A DNA stretch of 64,000 bases, from assembly GCF_013410655.1 (NCBI RefSeq), contig NZ_JACCFP010000001.1, positions 1,426,001 through 1,490,000 on the forward strand, given 5' to 3'. The notes beneath the pieces are model-generated. The model made no database searches, had not been told where the DNA came from, and worked only from the letters and a program-made list of their open reading frames with translations. This DNA comes from Nocardioides thalensis. Its GTDB lineage: Bacteria; Actinomycetota; Actinomycetes; Propionibacteriales; Nocardioidaceae. Below, piece by piece: positions 17,438-26,086 of this stretch. The stretch's first letter is position 1. Every line of letters begins with the position of its first letter. The position numbers were made by a program, and so were the translations under genes.

Positions 17438-18247
17438 GTGCGCATCGCAAGGTTCACCACGGGGGAGGAGCCGTCGTACGGCGTCGTGACCGGCGACCTC
17501 GACGACTACGGCCAGCTGTCCGACGACGCGGTCATCGTCGAGCTCGCGGGCGACCCGATGTATGCCGGCATCCGGCCGCTCGAGAAGCAGCACCGCATCG
17601 ACGACGTACGCCTGCTGGCGCCGGTGCTCCCGCGCAGCAAGGTGGTCGCGATCGGCAAGAACTACGCCGCCCACGCTGCCGAGATGGGCGGCGAGGTGCC
17701 GCCCGAGCCGCTCATGTTCCTCAAGCCCAACACCAGCGTGATCGGCCCCGGCGACGCGATCGCGTACCCGCCCCAGACCCAGGACCTGCACTACGAGGGC
17801 GAGCTCGCCGTGGTGATCGGCCGGATCTGCCGCGACGTGCCGGCGGCCCAGGCGACCGACGTCATCTTCGGCTACACGCTGGGCAACGACGTGACCGCGC
17901 GCGACCTCCAGAGGTCCGACGTGCAGTTCACGCGCGCCAAGGGCTTCGACACGTTCTGCCCGCTCGGCCCGTGGATCGAGACCGACCTCGACCCGCACGA
18001 CTTCAGCGTCGGCCGCCGGGTGCAGACGTTCCTCAACGGCGACGTCGTCCAGGACGGCACCACCGCCGACATGGTCTTCGACGTACCCACGCTCATCGAG
18101 CGCATCAGCAGCGTGATGACGCTGCTGCCGGGCGACGTCATCCTCACCGGCACCCCCGAGGGCGTCGGTCCCATGCAGGTCGGTGACGAGGTCGAGGTCT
18201 CGATCGAGGGGCTCGGCACGCTCACCAACACCGTCAAGGCGAAGTGA
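17438..18247 (+). CDS. Fumarylacetoacetate hydrolase family protein
   Basis: 269 aa. The metal-binding set Glu120, Glu122 (HYEGELAVVIG) and Asp151 (LGNDVTARDLQ) is complete, so a Mg/Mn-dependent C-C hydrolase, decarboxylase or isomerase of the FAH fold is expected. The N-terminal ~60 residues are the short cap typical of YcgM-like members. Gene order FAH-gltX is conserved in Actinobacteria (Rv2993c-Rv2992c in M. tuberculosis). The GTG at 17438 has no Shine-Dalgarno, but TAGGCT lies 7 bases before it, suggesting a leaderless transcript. Substrate unknown; acylpyruvate is a guess from the family. Confidence 0.85.
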   Translation: MRIARFTTGEEPSYGVVTGDLDDYGQLSDDAVIVELAGDPMYAGIRPLEKQHRIDDVRLLAPVLPRSKVVAIGKNYAAHAAEMGGEVPPEPLMFLKPNTSVIGPGDAIAYPPQTQDLHYEGELAVVIGRICRDVPAAQATDVIFGYTLGNDVTARDLQRSDVQFTRAKGFDTFCPLGPWIETDLDPHDFSVGRRVQTFLNGDVVQDGTTADMVFDVPTLIERISSVMTLLPGDVILTGTPEGVGPMQVGDEVEVSIEGLGTLTNTVKAK

Positions 18248-18274
18248 ACCGAGAAGTGAGCAAGGTGGTCTCCA

Positions 18275-19765
18275 GTGGTCAGCTCTGACAAGCCCGTGCG
18301 CGTCCGGATGGCGCCCTCGCCGACCGGCAGCCCGCACGTCGGTCTCGTGCGCACCGCCCTCTACAACTGGGCGTTCGCACGGCACCACCAGCGCCACGGC
18401 GCCGGCGGCACGTTCGTGTTCCGCATCGAGGACACCGACAAGGAGCGCAACACCGAGGAGTCCTACGCCGCGCTGATCGAGCTCATGCACTGGCTCGGGC
18501 TCGAGTGGGACGAGGGCCCGGAGGTCGGCGGGCCGTTCGCGCCGTACCGCCAGAGCGAGCGGAGCGACTACTACGTCGAGACGCTCGACCGGCTGCGCGC
18601 GTCGTCGTACACCTACGACTGCTACTGCACCAACGCCGAGGTCGAGGAGCGCCGCAAGGCGTCCGGCTCCAAGGTGATGGGCTACGACGGCTTCTGCCGC
18701 GAGCTCACCCAGGACCAGGTCGAGGAGTTCGAGGCAGCCGACCGCCGGCCGGTCGTGCGGTTCCGGATGCCCGACGGCACCATCACGTGGAACGACCTGG
18801 TGCGCGGCGAGATCTCGTTCGAGACCCAGTTCGTCCCCGACTTCGCGCTCTGCCGCGCCAACGGCGACCCGCTCTACACGCTCGTCAACCCCGTCGACGA
18901 CGCGATGATGGAGATCACCCACGTCCTCCGGGGCGAGGACCTCCTGTCGTCGACGCCGCGCCAGATCGCGCTCTACGAGGCGCTCAAGGACCTCGGCGTG
19001 GCCAAGGCGACGCCGGAGTTCGGCCACCTGCCCTACGTGATGGGGGAGGGCAACAAGAAGCTGTCGAAGCGCGACCCCGAGGCGCATGCCCTGGCCTACC
19101 GCGACCAGGGCTTCCTCCCCGAGGGCCTGCTCAACTACCTGGCGCTGCTCGGCTGGGCGATCGCCGCCGACCGCGACGTGTTCAGCGTCGAGGAGATGGT
19201 CGACGCGTTCGAGATCGGCGACGTCAACCCCAACCCGGCCCGGTTCGACCTCAAGAAGTGCGAGGCCATCAACGCCTCGCACATGCGGCTGCTGTCCCTC
19301 GACGACATGACCCACCGGGTGCTGCCGCACCTGAAGGCCGCCGGCGTCGTGCACGACCCGGTCTCGGACTCCGACGCGCAGCTGCTCGAGCTGGCGATGC
19401 CCCTCATCTCCGAGCGCATCAACAAGCTGAGCGAGGCGCCCGCGATGCTGGGCTTCCTGTTCGTCGACGAGGACTCGTTCGAGCTCGACGAGGCCGACGC
19501 CGCGAAGCTGCTCGACGAGCAGGGCAAGGATGTCGTCCGCGCGTCGCTCGCCGCGCTCGAGGGGCTGGCGACCTGGTCGACGGCCGCGATCCAGGAGGCC
19601 CTGCAGGGCGCGCTGGTCGACGGCATGGGCCTGAAGCCGCGGGTCGCCTTCGGTGCCGTTCGGGTGGCGGTGACCGGGAAGCGGATCAGCCCGCCGCTGT
19701 TCGAGTCGATGGAGCTGCTCGGGCGGGAGCGCAGCCTGGGTCGGCTCCGGCGTGCTCTCGGCTGA
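18275..19765 (+). CDS. gltX: Glutamyl-tRNA synthetase
   Basis: 496 aa class I synthetase charging tRNA-Glu. It has the HIGH-type motif in [11 protein letters not shown] (residues 15-24) and KLSKR at 262-266, with the usual anticodon-binding helical C-terminal half. In Actinobacteria this enzyme is normally non-discriminating and also charges tRNA-Gln for GatCAB correction (known for the group, not visible here). It is notable that tRNA-Gln and tRNA-Glu genes lie 1 kb downstream. GTG start at 18275, 27 bases after the FAH gene with an AAGGTGG stretch upstream; the two are probably co-transcribed. Confidence 0.95.
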   Translation: MVSSDKPVRVRMAPSPTGSPHVGLVRTALYNWAFARHHQRHGAGGTFVFRIEDTDKERNTEESYAALIELMHWLGLEWDEGPEVGGPFAPYRQSERSDYYVETLDRLRASSYTYDCYCTNAEVEERRKASGSKVMGYDGFCRELTQDQVEEFEAADRRPVVRFRMPDGTITWNDLVRGEISFETQFVPDFALCRANGDPLYTLVNPVDDAMMEITHVLRGEDLLSSTPRQIALYEALKDLGVAKATPEFGHLPYVMGEGNKKLSKRDPEAHALAYRDQGFLPEGLLNYLALLGWAIAADRDVFSVEEMVDAFEIGDVNPNPARFDLKKCEAINASHMRLLSLDDMTHRVLPHLKAAGVVHDPVSDSDAQLLELAMPLISERINKLSEAPAMLGFLFVDEDSFELDEADAAKLLDEQGKDVVRASLAALEGLATWSTAAIQEALQGALVDGMGLKPRVAFGAVRVAVTGKRISPPLFESMELLGRERSLGRLRRALG

Positions 19766-20699
19766 CCCCGGGCCCGCGCGACCGGAGGAGCCGCTCGGCT
19801 ACCACCAGCTGCACCGGCTCGGCCGCCAGGGGATCGGCTGGTCGGCTCTCGCGCTGTTCGTCACGGTCGTCGTCGGGTACGTCGCCGCGAACGTGGTCGT
19901 GCTGGCGGTGGCGGTGGTCGCCGACCTGGCGGGCACCACCGTCGAGACGGACCCGGTCACACCGGCCGGCCTGACCGCGCTCAACCTGGTCTGGGCGGTC
20001 GCGATCCCGGTCACCTGGCTCGCGCTGTTCGCAGGACACGGACTCCGGCCGGGCTGGCTCGCATCGGTCGTCGGCCGGGTCCGGTGGCGCTGGCTCGTGG
20101 TGTGCCTCGGCCTGTCCCTGGTCGCCCTGGTCGCCACGATCGTCGTCTCGATGTTCTTCCCGCAGCAGCCCGGCGCCGAGGTCAGCGGCGAGCTCAACGA
20201 CTGGTCGGCGCGCACCCGCGACTTCGTGCTCGTGATCGTGCTGCTGACCCCGTTGCAGGCCGCGGGGGAGGAGTTCGCGTTCCGCGGCTACCTGACCCAG
20301 GCGTTCGGCGGCCTGGTGGGTGGCCGGCTCGCGGCGCCGGTCGCGGTCGCCGTACCGGCCCTGCTGTTCGCGCTGGCGCACGGCGCCCAGTCCGCCCCGG
20401 TGTTCGTGGACCGGTTGGCGTTCGGGCTGGTCGCCGGCGCCTTGACGATCCTCACCGGGGGCCTCGAGGCGGGGATCGCGATGCACGTGCTCAACAACTG
20501 GACCGCGTTCGGTCTCGCGCTGGCGTTCGGCGACCTCGACGCCTCGCTGACGCCGGACGGCGGCACCTGGTGGACGTTGCCGGGGACGCTGACCCAGTCG
20601 TTCGTGTTCCTCGGCCTGGTCCTGTGGTCGGCCCGGCGCCGGGGCGTGGAGACCGCCTGGGAGGGGGGCGTTTTGGAGGGCCCGGGGTCCCGACGGTAA
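19752..20699 (+). CDS. CPBP family intramembrane metalloprotease
   Basis: 315 aa with about eight hydrophobic segments (first at ~31-58). The three conserved motifs are present: Glu173-Glu174-x3-Arg178 (EEFAFRGYL), His210 (FALAHG) and His245-x3-Asn249 (HVLNNW). They define the CAAX protease/bacteriocin-processing family of membrane-embedded peptidases. The start overlaps the end of gltX by 14 bp, indicating coupling. No peptide substrate or bacteriocin gene is nearby, so the target is unknown. A probable tRNA promoter lies inside its last codons. Confidence 0.85.
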   Translation: MLSADPGPARPEEPLGYHQLHRLGRQGIGWSALALFVTVVVGYVAANVVVLAVAVVADLAGTTVETDPVTPAGLTALNLVWAVAIPVTWLALFAGHGLRPGWLASVVGRVRWRWLVVCLGLSLVALVATIVVSMFFPQQPGAEVSGELNDWSARTRDFVLVIVLLTPLQAAGEEFAFRGYLTQAFGGLVGGRLAAPVAVAVPALLFALAHGAQSAPVFVDRLAFGLVAGALTILTGGLEAGIAMHVLNNWTAFGLALAFGDLDASLTPDGGTWWTLPGTLTQSFVFLGLVLWSARRRGVETAWEGGVLEGPGSRR

Positions 20700-20702
20700 T
20701 GT
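20673..20702 (+). promoter_or_regulatory. Probable promoter of tRNA-Gln
   Basis: TTGGAG and TAATGT are separated by 18 bp, overlapping the end of the CPBP gene, with the tRNA 62 bases further on. The -10 is unusually good for this GC-rich DNA. Assignment is by sequence match only. Confidence 0.45.
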
Positions 20703-20764
20703 TTCCCCTCGGTTCACCGACCGGCCGGGAGGCCGCGGAGGAGAGCCGAACAGCAGTAACACAG

Positions 20765-20836
20765 TGGTCTATGGTGTAATTGGCAGCACGACTGGTTCTG
20801 GTCCAGTTAGTCTAGGTTCGAGTCCTAGTAGACCAG
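20765..20836 (+). tRNA. tRNA-Gln (anticodon CTG)
   Basis: A full cloverleaf can be drawn. The 7-bp acceptor TGGTCTA pairs with TAGACCA. The D stem is GTGT/GCAC. The anticodon stem ACTGG/CCAGT carries loop TTCTGGT with anticodon CTG. The T stem is CTAGG/CCTAG with loop TTCGAGT. The discriminator base is G and CCA is not encoded. It lies upstream of tRNA-Glu, both downstream of gltX. Confidence 0.97.
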
Positions 20837-20873
20837 CGAGATCTCGCAGCGAAACGAGGGAACAAGGGCCGAT

Positions 20874-20903
20874 TTGGCCCCGATCGCCAAGGGTCGCTAA
20901 GGT
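20874..20903 (+). promoter_or_regulatory. Probable promoter of tRNA-Glu
   Basis: TTGGCC and TAAGGT with an 18-bp spacer lie 37 bases before the tRNA, a normal distance for a processed tRNA leader. Its presence suggests the two tRNAs can be transcribed independently. Confidence 0.45.
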
Positions 20904-20940
20904 TCTCACGTTGGAAGGCCGCACGGCCGGACAACACGTT

Positions 20941-21013
20941 GCCCCCGTCGTCTAGCGGCCTAGGACGTCGCCCTCTCACGGCGGTAACGCCGGTTCAAAT
21001 CCGGTCGGGGGTA
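20941..21013 (+). tRNA. tRNA-Glu (anticodon CTC)
   Basis: The acceptor GCCCCCG pairs with CGGGGGT, with one G-U pair at the end. The anticodon stem TCGCC/GGCGG carries loop CTCTCAC with anticodon CTC. The T stem GCCGG/CCGGT carries loop TTCAAAT. The discriminator base is A and CCA is not encoded. A strong hairpin terminator follows seven bases later. Confidence 0.97.
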
Positions 21014-21019
21014 CAAGAC

Positions 21020-21049
21020 AGGAAGCCCGCTCCTCGGAGCGGGCTTCCT
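21020..21049. terminator. Terminator hairpin after tRNA-Glu
   Basis: AGGAAGCCCGCTCC and GGAGCGGGCTTCCT form a perfect 14-bp stem with a two-base loop. It lies between tRNA-Glu (rightward) and the end of a leftward gene, so it can serve both strands. There is no long U tract, as is common in high-GC Actinobacteria. Confidence 0.85.
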
Positions 21050-21069
21050 GCGATTTCGGACGGTGGCGG

Positions 21070-21576
21070 TCAGGCGCTCTCCGCCCAGTCGCTCCATCGC
21101 GTGACGTCGCCGGAGTCGCGGTCCTCCGAGCGGACCTTCACGCGCACGCTCTCCGGGCTGTCGAAGCAGCTCCGCGCGAACGCGAACCGGTAGACGGCGC
21201 CGCCGTCCTCCGGGTACTGGATGGTGGGTCGCTCGCGGCACGTCCAGTCGTCGGCGCCGCCGTCGCGCGGGTAGACGTAGACCAGCCGCGAGGAGAGGTT
21301 GTCGAACGAGACGAGCCACTCCCACTTCTTGCCGTCGGGGACGTCGAGGTTCATCGTCACGAACGTACCGGGCATCGCGGCCAGGTCGACCTTGAACCTG
21401 ATCCGCTCGGCCTTGTGGTGGACGACGACCTCCGTGATGTCGGATCCGGTGCCCTCGCCCGCGCCGTCGGTGAGCACCACGCGCTCGGCCGAGGCCGGGC
21501 TGCTGGTGAGCAGGACGGCGAGACAGCTGACGATCGCGACGAGCGCCGCGCTGATGGTGCTCCTGATGTGCGCCAT
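21070..21576 (-). CDS. Small secreted protein, paralog of the one at 28982-29500
   Basis: 168 aa from the ATG at 21576, preceded by a strong AGGAGG. The signal peptide covers ~1-31 (ends SSPASA). The mature part starts ERVVLTDGAGEGTGSDITEV and has a beta-rich pattern with two cysteines near the end (DWTCRER and ARSCFDSPESVRVK). The gene at 28982 has the same layout, including a D-x2-G...DIT start and an ARSCF...SVRVK end, so the two are paralogs. No known domain is recognised. An envelope or extracellular role is inferred from export only. Confidence 0.75.
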   Translation of the reverse strand: MAHIRSTISAALVAIVSCLAVLLTSSPASAERVVLTDGAGEGTGSDITEVVVHHKAERIRFKVDLAAMPGTFVTMNLDVPDGKKWEWLVSFDNLSSRLVYVYPRDGGADDWTCRERPTIQYPEDGGAVYRFAFARSCFDSPESVRVKVRSEDRDSGDVTRWSDWAESA

Positions 21577-21730
21577 GGGTTCCTCCTGTGTCGGTTGCAC
21601 AGGGGAGACGCGCGGGCGCCGGTCAGGTTGCGTCGCACCGCACGGACTCATCCTCGCGGACGGTTTGTCCCCAGGTTTTCCAGCGGCGCGGGTTGCGGCC
21701 ACGTAGGAAGGGGTAAGCAGGTCTCCGTAC

Positions 21731-21749
21731 GCCGACCGGACCGGTCGGC
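21731..21749. promoter_or_regulatory. Perfect palindrome in a divergent intergenic region
   Basis: GCCGACCGG-A-CCGGTCGGC has 9-bp arms around one base. It sits in the 214-bp gap between the divergent secreted-protein gene (start 21576) and the AIM24 gene (start 21791), 41 bases before the latter. It could be an operator or a short 5' hairpin. No regulator gene is adjacent. The rest of the gap holds the two Shine-Dalgarno sites and otherwise unremarkable sequence. Confidence 0.45.
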
Positions 21750-21790
21750 CGCCACGTCTCTCGGGTCTACCCACAAAGGATGAGTCACCC

Positions 21791-22522
21791 ATGCGCAGTG
21801 ATCTTTTCGCCCAGGAGCTCCAGGAAGTCGAAGGCCCGGGCAACTTCGTCAAGCAGAACTCGAAGATGATGAAGATCGAGCTCTCGCAGGGCACCGTGAA
21901 GGCCCTCCAGGGCTCGATGGTCGCCTACCAGGGCAACGTCAACTTCGAGCACCAGGGTGCCGGCGGCGTCGGCAAGTGGCTCAAGCAGAAGGTGACCGGC
22001 GAGGGCCTGCCGATCATGCGGATGACCGGCACCGGCGAGATCTTCCTCGCCAAGAACGGCATGGACGTGCACGTCATCGAGCTCGAGAACGACTCGATCT
22101 CCTGCAACGGCGCCAACATCCTCGCCTACTCCGACACCCTCCAGGACGACATCCAGCTCGTCCGCGGCGCCGGGATGATGTCCGGCGGTCTCTTCAACAC
22201 CACGCTCACCGGCACCGGCCAGGTCGCGATCGTCACCGACGGCACCCCGATCCTGCTCAACGCGGGCGAGGCGCCGACGTTCGTCGACCCCGACGCCGCG
22301 GTGTGCTGGTCGGCGGGCCTGCAGATCAACCTCAAGGCCGACATCGGCATGAAGGCGCTGTTCGGCCGCACGTCGGGCGAGGAGTTCCAGCTCGCGTTCA
22401 ACGGCCAGGGCTTCGTCATCGTCCAGCCGAGCGAGAACATGCGCTTCGGCGGCGCCCAGGACGCCGGCCAGCAGGTGCAGCAGCAGAGCCCGCTCGGCGG
22501 GCTCGGCAACCTGCTGCGCTGA
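21791..22522 (+). CDS. AIM24 family protein
   Basis: 243 aa. The glycine-rich beta pattern (QGTVKALQGSMVAYQGNVNF; GEIFLAKNG; GGLFNTTLTGTGQVAIVTDG) is that of the AIM24/TIGR00266 family, soluble proteins with a double-stranded beta-helix-like fold. A Gln-rich linker (GQQVQQQSPLGG) ends the protein. Bacterial members have no established biochemical function; the name comes from a yeast mitochondrial protein. ATG at 21791 with AAAGGA ten bases upstream. There is no signal peptide. The downstream neighbour is convergent, 3 bp away. Confidence 0.85.
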   Translation: MRSDLFAQELQEVEGPGNFVKQNSKMMKIELSQGTVKALQGSMVAYQGNVNFEHQGAGGVGKWLKQKVTGEGLPIMRMTGTGEIFLAKNGMDVHVIELENDSISCNGANILAYSDTLQDDIQLVRGAGMMSGGLFNTTLTGTGQVAIVTDGTPILLNAGEAPTFVDPDAAVCWSAGLQINLKADIGMKALFGRTSGEEFQLAFNGQGFVIVQPSENMRFGGAQDAGQQVQQQSPLGGLGNLLR

Positions 22523-22525
22523 CCG

Positions 22526-22948
22526 CTACTTCTTCGCCGCCTTCTTGGCGGCCCGGGTCTTCGGCGGGGTCGGCTGGGTGCCGACCACCGCGAAGACAGG
22601 TGCGGTGACCTTCTCGAGCGCCGACACCGCGTCGGCGTGACGGTCGGCGAGCGCGGAGACGACGGACGCGAGCTCGGCCTGCGCCTCGGCGAGCGTGGCC
22701 ACGGTGTCGGCGAGCTCGCGCTGCCGGACGATGAAGTCCTGCAGCGGCTGCGCGGTCGCGGCGGCGAGTCCGGTGACCGCGGTGGACATCCCGGCCACGG
22801 CCGCGGCGAGGTCGCCGACCTGCCGCACCAGCTCGTCCGGCTGGGTGACGCCGGTGACGGCCGTGTCCCTCACGGTGCGCAGGGTGTCGGTCGCCAGCTT
22901 GAGGGCGGACTGCTGCGACTTGATGAGGATGTCGATCGGGTCGGGCAT
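22526..22948 (-). CDS. Hypothetical helical protein with lysine-rich tail
   Basis: 140 aa from the ATG at 22948. The frame is open far upstream, but that is antisense to the Ada-AlkA gene. After MPDPIDILIKSQQSALKLA the sequence is nearly all heptad-like helix (TLRTVRDTAVTG; ELADTVATLAEAQAEL), ending in a basic tail (KTRAAKKAAKK). This resembles phasin-like or nucleoid-associated helical proteins of Actinobacteria in general form only. It is divergent from the DNA-repair pair by 108 bp and convergent with AIM24. Function unknown. Confidence 0.7.
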   Translation of the reverse strand: MPDPIDILIKSQQSALKLATDTLRTVRDTAVTGVTQPDELVRQVGDLAAAVAGMSTAVTGLAAATAQPLQDFIVRQRELADTVATLAEAQAELASVVSALADRHADAVSALEKVTAPVFAVVGTQPTPPKTRAAKKAAKK

Positions 22949-23056
22949 GCCGACAGCGTGGCAGAACGCGGGCCCTCGTGGCGGGATCTCGCGGGCCGGA
23001 CCGTCATGTCCGATTCCCGCGAGAGACTGTCGGCGGCGTCGTACAGGATGGGGGGC

Positions 23057-24517
23057 ATGAACCTCGACGTCGACTCGTGCTACGCGGCCGTCCGGTCGCG
23101 CGACCGGCGGTTCGACGGCGTCTTCTACACCGGCGTCCGCACCACCGGCATCTACTGCCGCCCGTCCTGCCCGGCCCGCACCCCCGCGCTCCGCAACGTC
23201 ACGTTCCACCGCAGCGCGGCCGCCGCCCAGGCCGCCGGCTTCCGGGCGTGCAAGCGGTGCCTGCCCGACGCGACGCCCGGCAGCCCCGAGTGGGACGTCG
23301 CCGCGACGGTCGCCGGCCGCGCGATGCGACTGATCAGCGACGGGGTCGTCGACCGCGAGGGCGTCGAGGGCCTGGCCGTCCGGCTGGGCTACACGTCGCG
23401 CCACCTCAGCCGGCTGCTGACCGCCGAGCTCGGCGCCGGACCGCTGGCCCTCGCGCGCACACAGCGGGCGCAGACCGCCCGGGTGCTCGTCGAGACGACC
23501 GAGCTCGGCTTCGCCGACATCGCGTTCGCGGCCGGCTTCGCCAGCGTCCGCCAGTTCAACGACACGATCCGCGCCGTCTACGACGCCAGCCCGACCGAGC
23601 TGCGCGGCCGTCGGAGCGGCCCCCGCACGCCGGGTGCCGTCGACCTCCGGCTGGCCGTGCGCACGCCGTACGCCGGCCGCGCCCTGCTGCGGTTCCTCGC
23701 CGATCGCGCGGTCGCCGGCGTCGAGGTCGCGTCCGTGCGCGACGACGGTTCGGGCAGCTATGCGCGGACCCTCGACCTGCCGCACGGCTTCGGCACCGTG
23801 CGCCTCGAGCTCGACGACCTCGTCGAGCCCGGCGTCGCGTTCGTCCGCGCGAGCTTCGCGCTCCAGGACCTGCGCGACACGTCGGCGGCGCTCGCGCGGG
23901 TGCGCGGGCTGCTCGACGCCGACTGCGATCCCGTCCCGGTGGGGGAGCACCTCGCGACCGATCCGGGCCTCGCCCCGCTCGTCGCCCGCCGACCGGGGCT
24001 GCGCGTCCCGGGACATCCCGCCGGCCACGAGCTCGCCGTGCGCGCCGTGCTCGGCCAGCAGGTCAGTGTCGCCGGTGCGCGCACCGTCGCCGGCCGGCTG
24101 GTCGCCGAGCACGGTCGCCCCGTCGACACCGACATCCCCGGGCTGACGCACCTCTTCCCGTCCGCGGCGACCGTCGCGACGCTCGATCCCGAGTCGCTGC
24201 CGATGCCGCGGGCGCGCGGTCGGGCACTGGCGACCCTCGGCGCCGCCCTCGCCGACGGCGAGGTGGTGCTCGACCGCGGGGTCGACCGCGACGAGACCCG
24301 GCGCCGGTTGATGACGCTGCCCGGCATCGGCGCCTGGACCGCCGACTACATCGCGATGCGTGCGCTCGGGCACCCCGACGTGTTCCTGCCGACCGATGTC
24401 GGTGTACGGCACGCCCTCACCCGGATGGGGAGCGACGACACCGACCCAGCACCATGGAGCCCGTGGCGCTCCTACGCCCTGATGCACCTGTGGACGTCAC
24501 TGGAGGATGAGAACTGA
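23057..24517 (+). CDS. Ada-type regulator fused to AlkA DNA-3-methyladenine glycosylase
   Basis: 486 aa. Domain order: Ada zinc/methylphosphotriester domain (Cys34, Cys38, Cys65, Cys68; CRPSC... CKRC), in which the first Cys accepts the methyl group; AraC helix-turn-helix (~85-180; FADIAFAAGFASVRQFND); then AlkA N-terminal and HhH-GPD glycosylase domains (LPGIGAWTADYIAMRALG, with the catalytic-type Asp in FLPTDVG). It senses alkylated DNA, activates repair genes and removes alkylated bases. The next gene, ogt, begins on its stop codon (TGATG), completing an alkylation-repair cassette. An in-frame ATG nine bases earlier is an alternative start. Confidence 0.92.
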   Translation: MNLDVDSCYAAVRSRDRRFDGVFYTGVRTTGIYCRPSCPARTPALRNVTFHRSAAAAQAAGFRACKRCLPDATPGSPEWDVAATVAGRAMRLISDGVVDREGVEGLAVRLGYTSRHLSRLLTAELGAGPLALARTQRAQTARVLVETTELGFADIAFAAGFASVRQFNDTIRAVYDASPTELRGRRSGPRTPGAVDLRLAVRTPYAGRALLRFLADRAVAGVEVASVRDDGSGSYARTLDLPHGFGTVRLELDDLVEPGVAFVRASFALQDLRDTSAALARVRGLLDADCDPVPVGEHLATDPGLAPLVARRPGLRVPGHPAGHELAVRAVLGQQVSVAGARTVAGRLVAEHGRPVDTDIPGLTHLFPSAATVATLDPESLPMPRARGRALATLGAALADGEVVLDRGVDRDETRRRLMTLPGIGAWTADYIAMRALGHPDVFLPTDVGVRHALTRMGSDDTDPAPWSPWRSYALMHLWTSLEDEN

Positions 24518-24996
24518 TGTGGACCGTGACCGAGTCGCCCGTAGGACCCCTGCGGATCATCGAGCAGAACGGTGCGATCACCGCCATCGAGTTCGCGCCG
24601 TGGCGCGACGCCGACGGCCGCCCGCGCGGCGAGCGCTCCGACGACCACCCACTGCTCGTCGAGGCCGTGCGCCAGCTGCACGCCTACTTCGCTCGTGAGC
24701 TCGACACCTTCGACCTGCCGCTCGCGCCGGTCGGCAGCGCGTTCCAACAAAGGGTGTGGGAGCAGCTGCGCGGCGTCGCGTTCGGCGAGACCGCGTCGTA
24801 CGGCGAGATCGCCAAGCGCCTCGGGATGACCAACGCCGCCTCGCGCGCCGTCGGCCTCGCCAACGGCCGCAACCCGATCCCGATCGTGATCCCGTGCCAC
24901 CGGATCATCGGTGCCGACGGCACCCTCACCGGCTACGCCGGCGGCCTCGAGCGCAAGCAGCTGCTGTTGTCGCTCGAGCAGGACGCGCTCTTCTGA
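24517..24996 (+). CDS. ogt: Methylated-DNA--protein-cysteine methyltransferase
   Basis: 159 aa. It removes methyl from O6-methylguanine to its own Cys127 in IPCHRIIG, a suicide reaction. The DNA-binding helix-turn-helix is just before it ([19 protein letters not shown]). The ATG overlaps the TGA of the Ada-AlkA gene by one base, so translation is coupled and both should respond together to alkylation. Length is normal for the class without an Ada domain. It is followed after two bases by the 22-bp repeat array. Confidence 0.95.
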   Translation: MWTVTESPVGPLRIIEQNGAITAIEFAPWRDADGRPRGERSDDHPLLVEAVRQLHAYFARELDTFDLPLAPVGSAFQQRVWEQLRGVAFGETASYGEIAKRLGMTNAASRAVGLANGRNPIPIVIPCHRIIGADGTLTGYAGGLERKQLLLSLEQDALF

Positions 24997-24998
24997 GT

Positions 24999-25262
24999 CG
25001 AATCCGCCGCGATGGTTCGCTGAATCCGCCGCGATGGTTCGCCGAATCCGCCGCGATGGCTCGCCGAATCCGCCGCGATGGTTCGCCGAGTCACCCGCGG
25101 TGGCGTGCCGAATCACTCGTCGTAACTCGATCGACCATGAGGGCTATCTCGACGAGCCATGAGGGCTAGCTCGACGAGCCATGAGGGCTCGCTCGACGAG
25201 CCATGAGGGCTAGCTCGACGAGCCATGAGGGGCGATTCGACCAGCCATGAGGGGCGATTCGA
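24999..25262. repeat. 22-bp repeats, six forward then six inverted, between convergent genes
   Basis: Six head-to-tail 22-bp units run 24999-25130. Units 1-4 share the core GAATCCGCCGCGATGG; units 5 and 6 are diverged. Six units in the opposite sense then run 25131-25262 (core CGAGCCATGAGGG or CAGCCATGAGGGG). Read on the minus strand, the last units give CGAATCGCCCCTCATGG, the same family as at 1583-1782. The array fills the whole gap between the ogt stop (24996) and the stop of the convergent IclR gene (25263). A role as an oversized bidirectional terminator is inferred. Confidence 0.85.
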
Positions 25263-25985
25263 CTATTCAGCGGCCGCCCGCCGTAGCGACTCCGACAGCC
25301 GCTCGGCCGCGGCGAGCACCGCGGGGGCGTGCATGCGACCGGGCTGGCGCGAGAGCCGCTCGAGCGGACCGGAGACCGACACGGCGGCGATGACCTTCCC
25401 GCCGGGGGAGCGGACCGGCGCCGACACCGACGCCACCCCCTGCTCGCGCTCGCCGACCGACTGGGCCCAGCCCCGGCGACGGATCGCGGAGAGCTCGGCT
25501 GCCGAGAACGCAGCGTTCTGGAGGCCGCGGTGGATGCGCTCGGGGTCGTCCCACGCGAGCAGCACCTGCGCCGCGGAGCCCGCGCGCATGGTGAGCTGCG
25601 AGCCGACCGGGATGGTGTCGCGCAGGCCGGAGGGTCGCTCCGCCGCAGCGACGCAGACGCGGTGGTCGCCCTGGCGCCGCCAGAGCTGGGCGGACTCGCC
25701 GGTGATGTCGCGCAGCCGTGCCAGCACCGGGCCGGCGGTCGCGAGCAGCCGGTCCTCGCCGGCAGCGGCGGAGAGCTCGGCGAGGCGCGGCCCGAGCACG
25801 AAGCGACCCTGCATGTCGCGCGCCACGAGCCGGTGGTGCTCCAGCGCCACCGCCAGCCGGTGCGCCGTCGGTCGGGCGAGACCGGTGCCGGCCACCAGGC
25901 CGGCCAGTGTCGCCGGCCCCGACTCCAGAGCCGTGAGAACCAGGGCGGCTTTGTCCAGCACGCCCACGCCGCTCGAGTTGTCCAT
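25263..25985 (-). CDS. IclR-family regulator of leucine genes (NdgR/LtbR type)
   Basis: 240 aa from the ATG at 25985; an ATG further up (26039) would run into the leuC promoter. N-terminal winged helix-turn-helix (~8-62; [24 protein letters not shown]) and C-terminal IclR ligand domain ([28 protein letters not shown]). It is divergent from leuCD, as are Rv2989 in M. tuberculosis, LtbR in Corynebacterium and NdgR in Streptomyces, which control leuCD. That role is inferred from synteny. The stop directly abuts the repeat array. Confidence 0.85.
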   Translation of the reverse strand: MDNSSGVGVLDKAALVLTALESGPATLAGLVAGTGLARPTAHRLAVALEHHRLVARDMQGRFVLGPRLAELSAAAGEDRLLATAGPVLARLRDITGESAQLWRRQGDHRVCVAAAERPSGLRDTIPVGSQLTMRAGSAAQVLLAWDDPERIHRGLQNAAFSAAELSAIRRRGWAQSVGEREQGVASVSAPVRSPGGKVIAAVSVSGPLERLSRQPGRMHAPAVLAAAERLSESLRRAAAE

Positions 25986-26086
25986 ATGGCAATACTGCCG
26001 TCTCAGATCATGGGATGCAAGAGGTAGGGTGGGTGACACAGGTCAAACAGGCCTCGCAACGCCATCACATTCAGGAGGAACAGGTC
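25986..26086. promoter_or_regulatory. Divergent control region between the IclR gene and leuC
   Basis: The 101-bp gap holds the leuC Shine-Dalgarno (AGGAGGA, 26073-26079) and the start-proximal DNA of the regulator. TAGGGT at 26025-26030 is a possible -10 for leuC. The regulator gene starts at CATATGG with no Shine-Dalgarno. An operator for the IclR protein is expected here by analogy with LtbR/NdgR, but I could not identify a convincing palindrome. Confidence 0.5.

Noticed and set aside
14786..19354. Very long leftward open frame (1522 codons) antisense to the CARDB, FAH and gltX genes
   Set aside because: Produced by high GC: the true genes on the other strand have recognised domains and signal peptides, while this frame gives repetitive Arg/Val/Gly/Asp sequence without any motif.
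24999..25262. CRISPR array
   Set aside because: Units are directly adjacent with no spacers, switch orientation midway, and no cas genes are present.
25986..26086. Leucine attenuator or T-box upstream of leuC
   Set aside because: The 101-bp gap shows no leader peptide with leucine codons and no T-box sequence; control by the divergent IclR protein is more likely.
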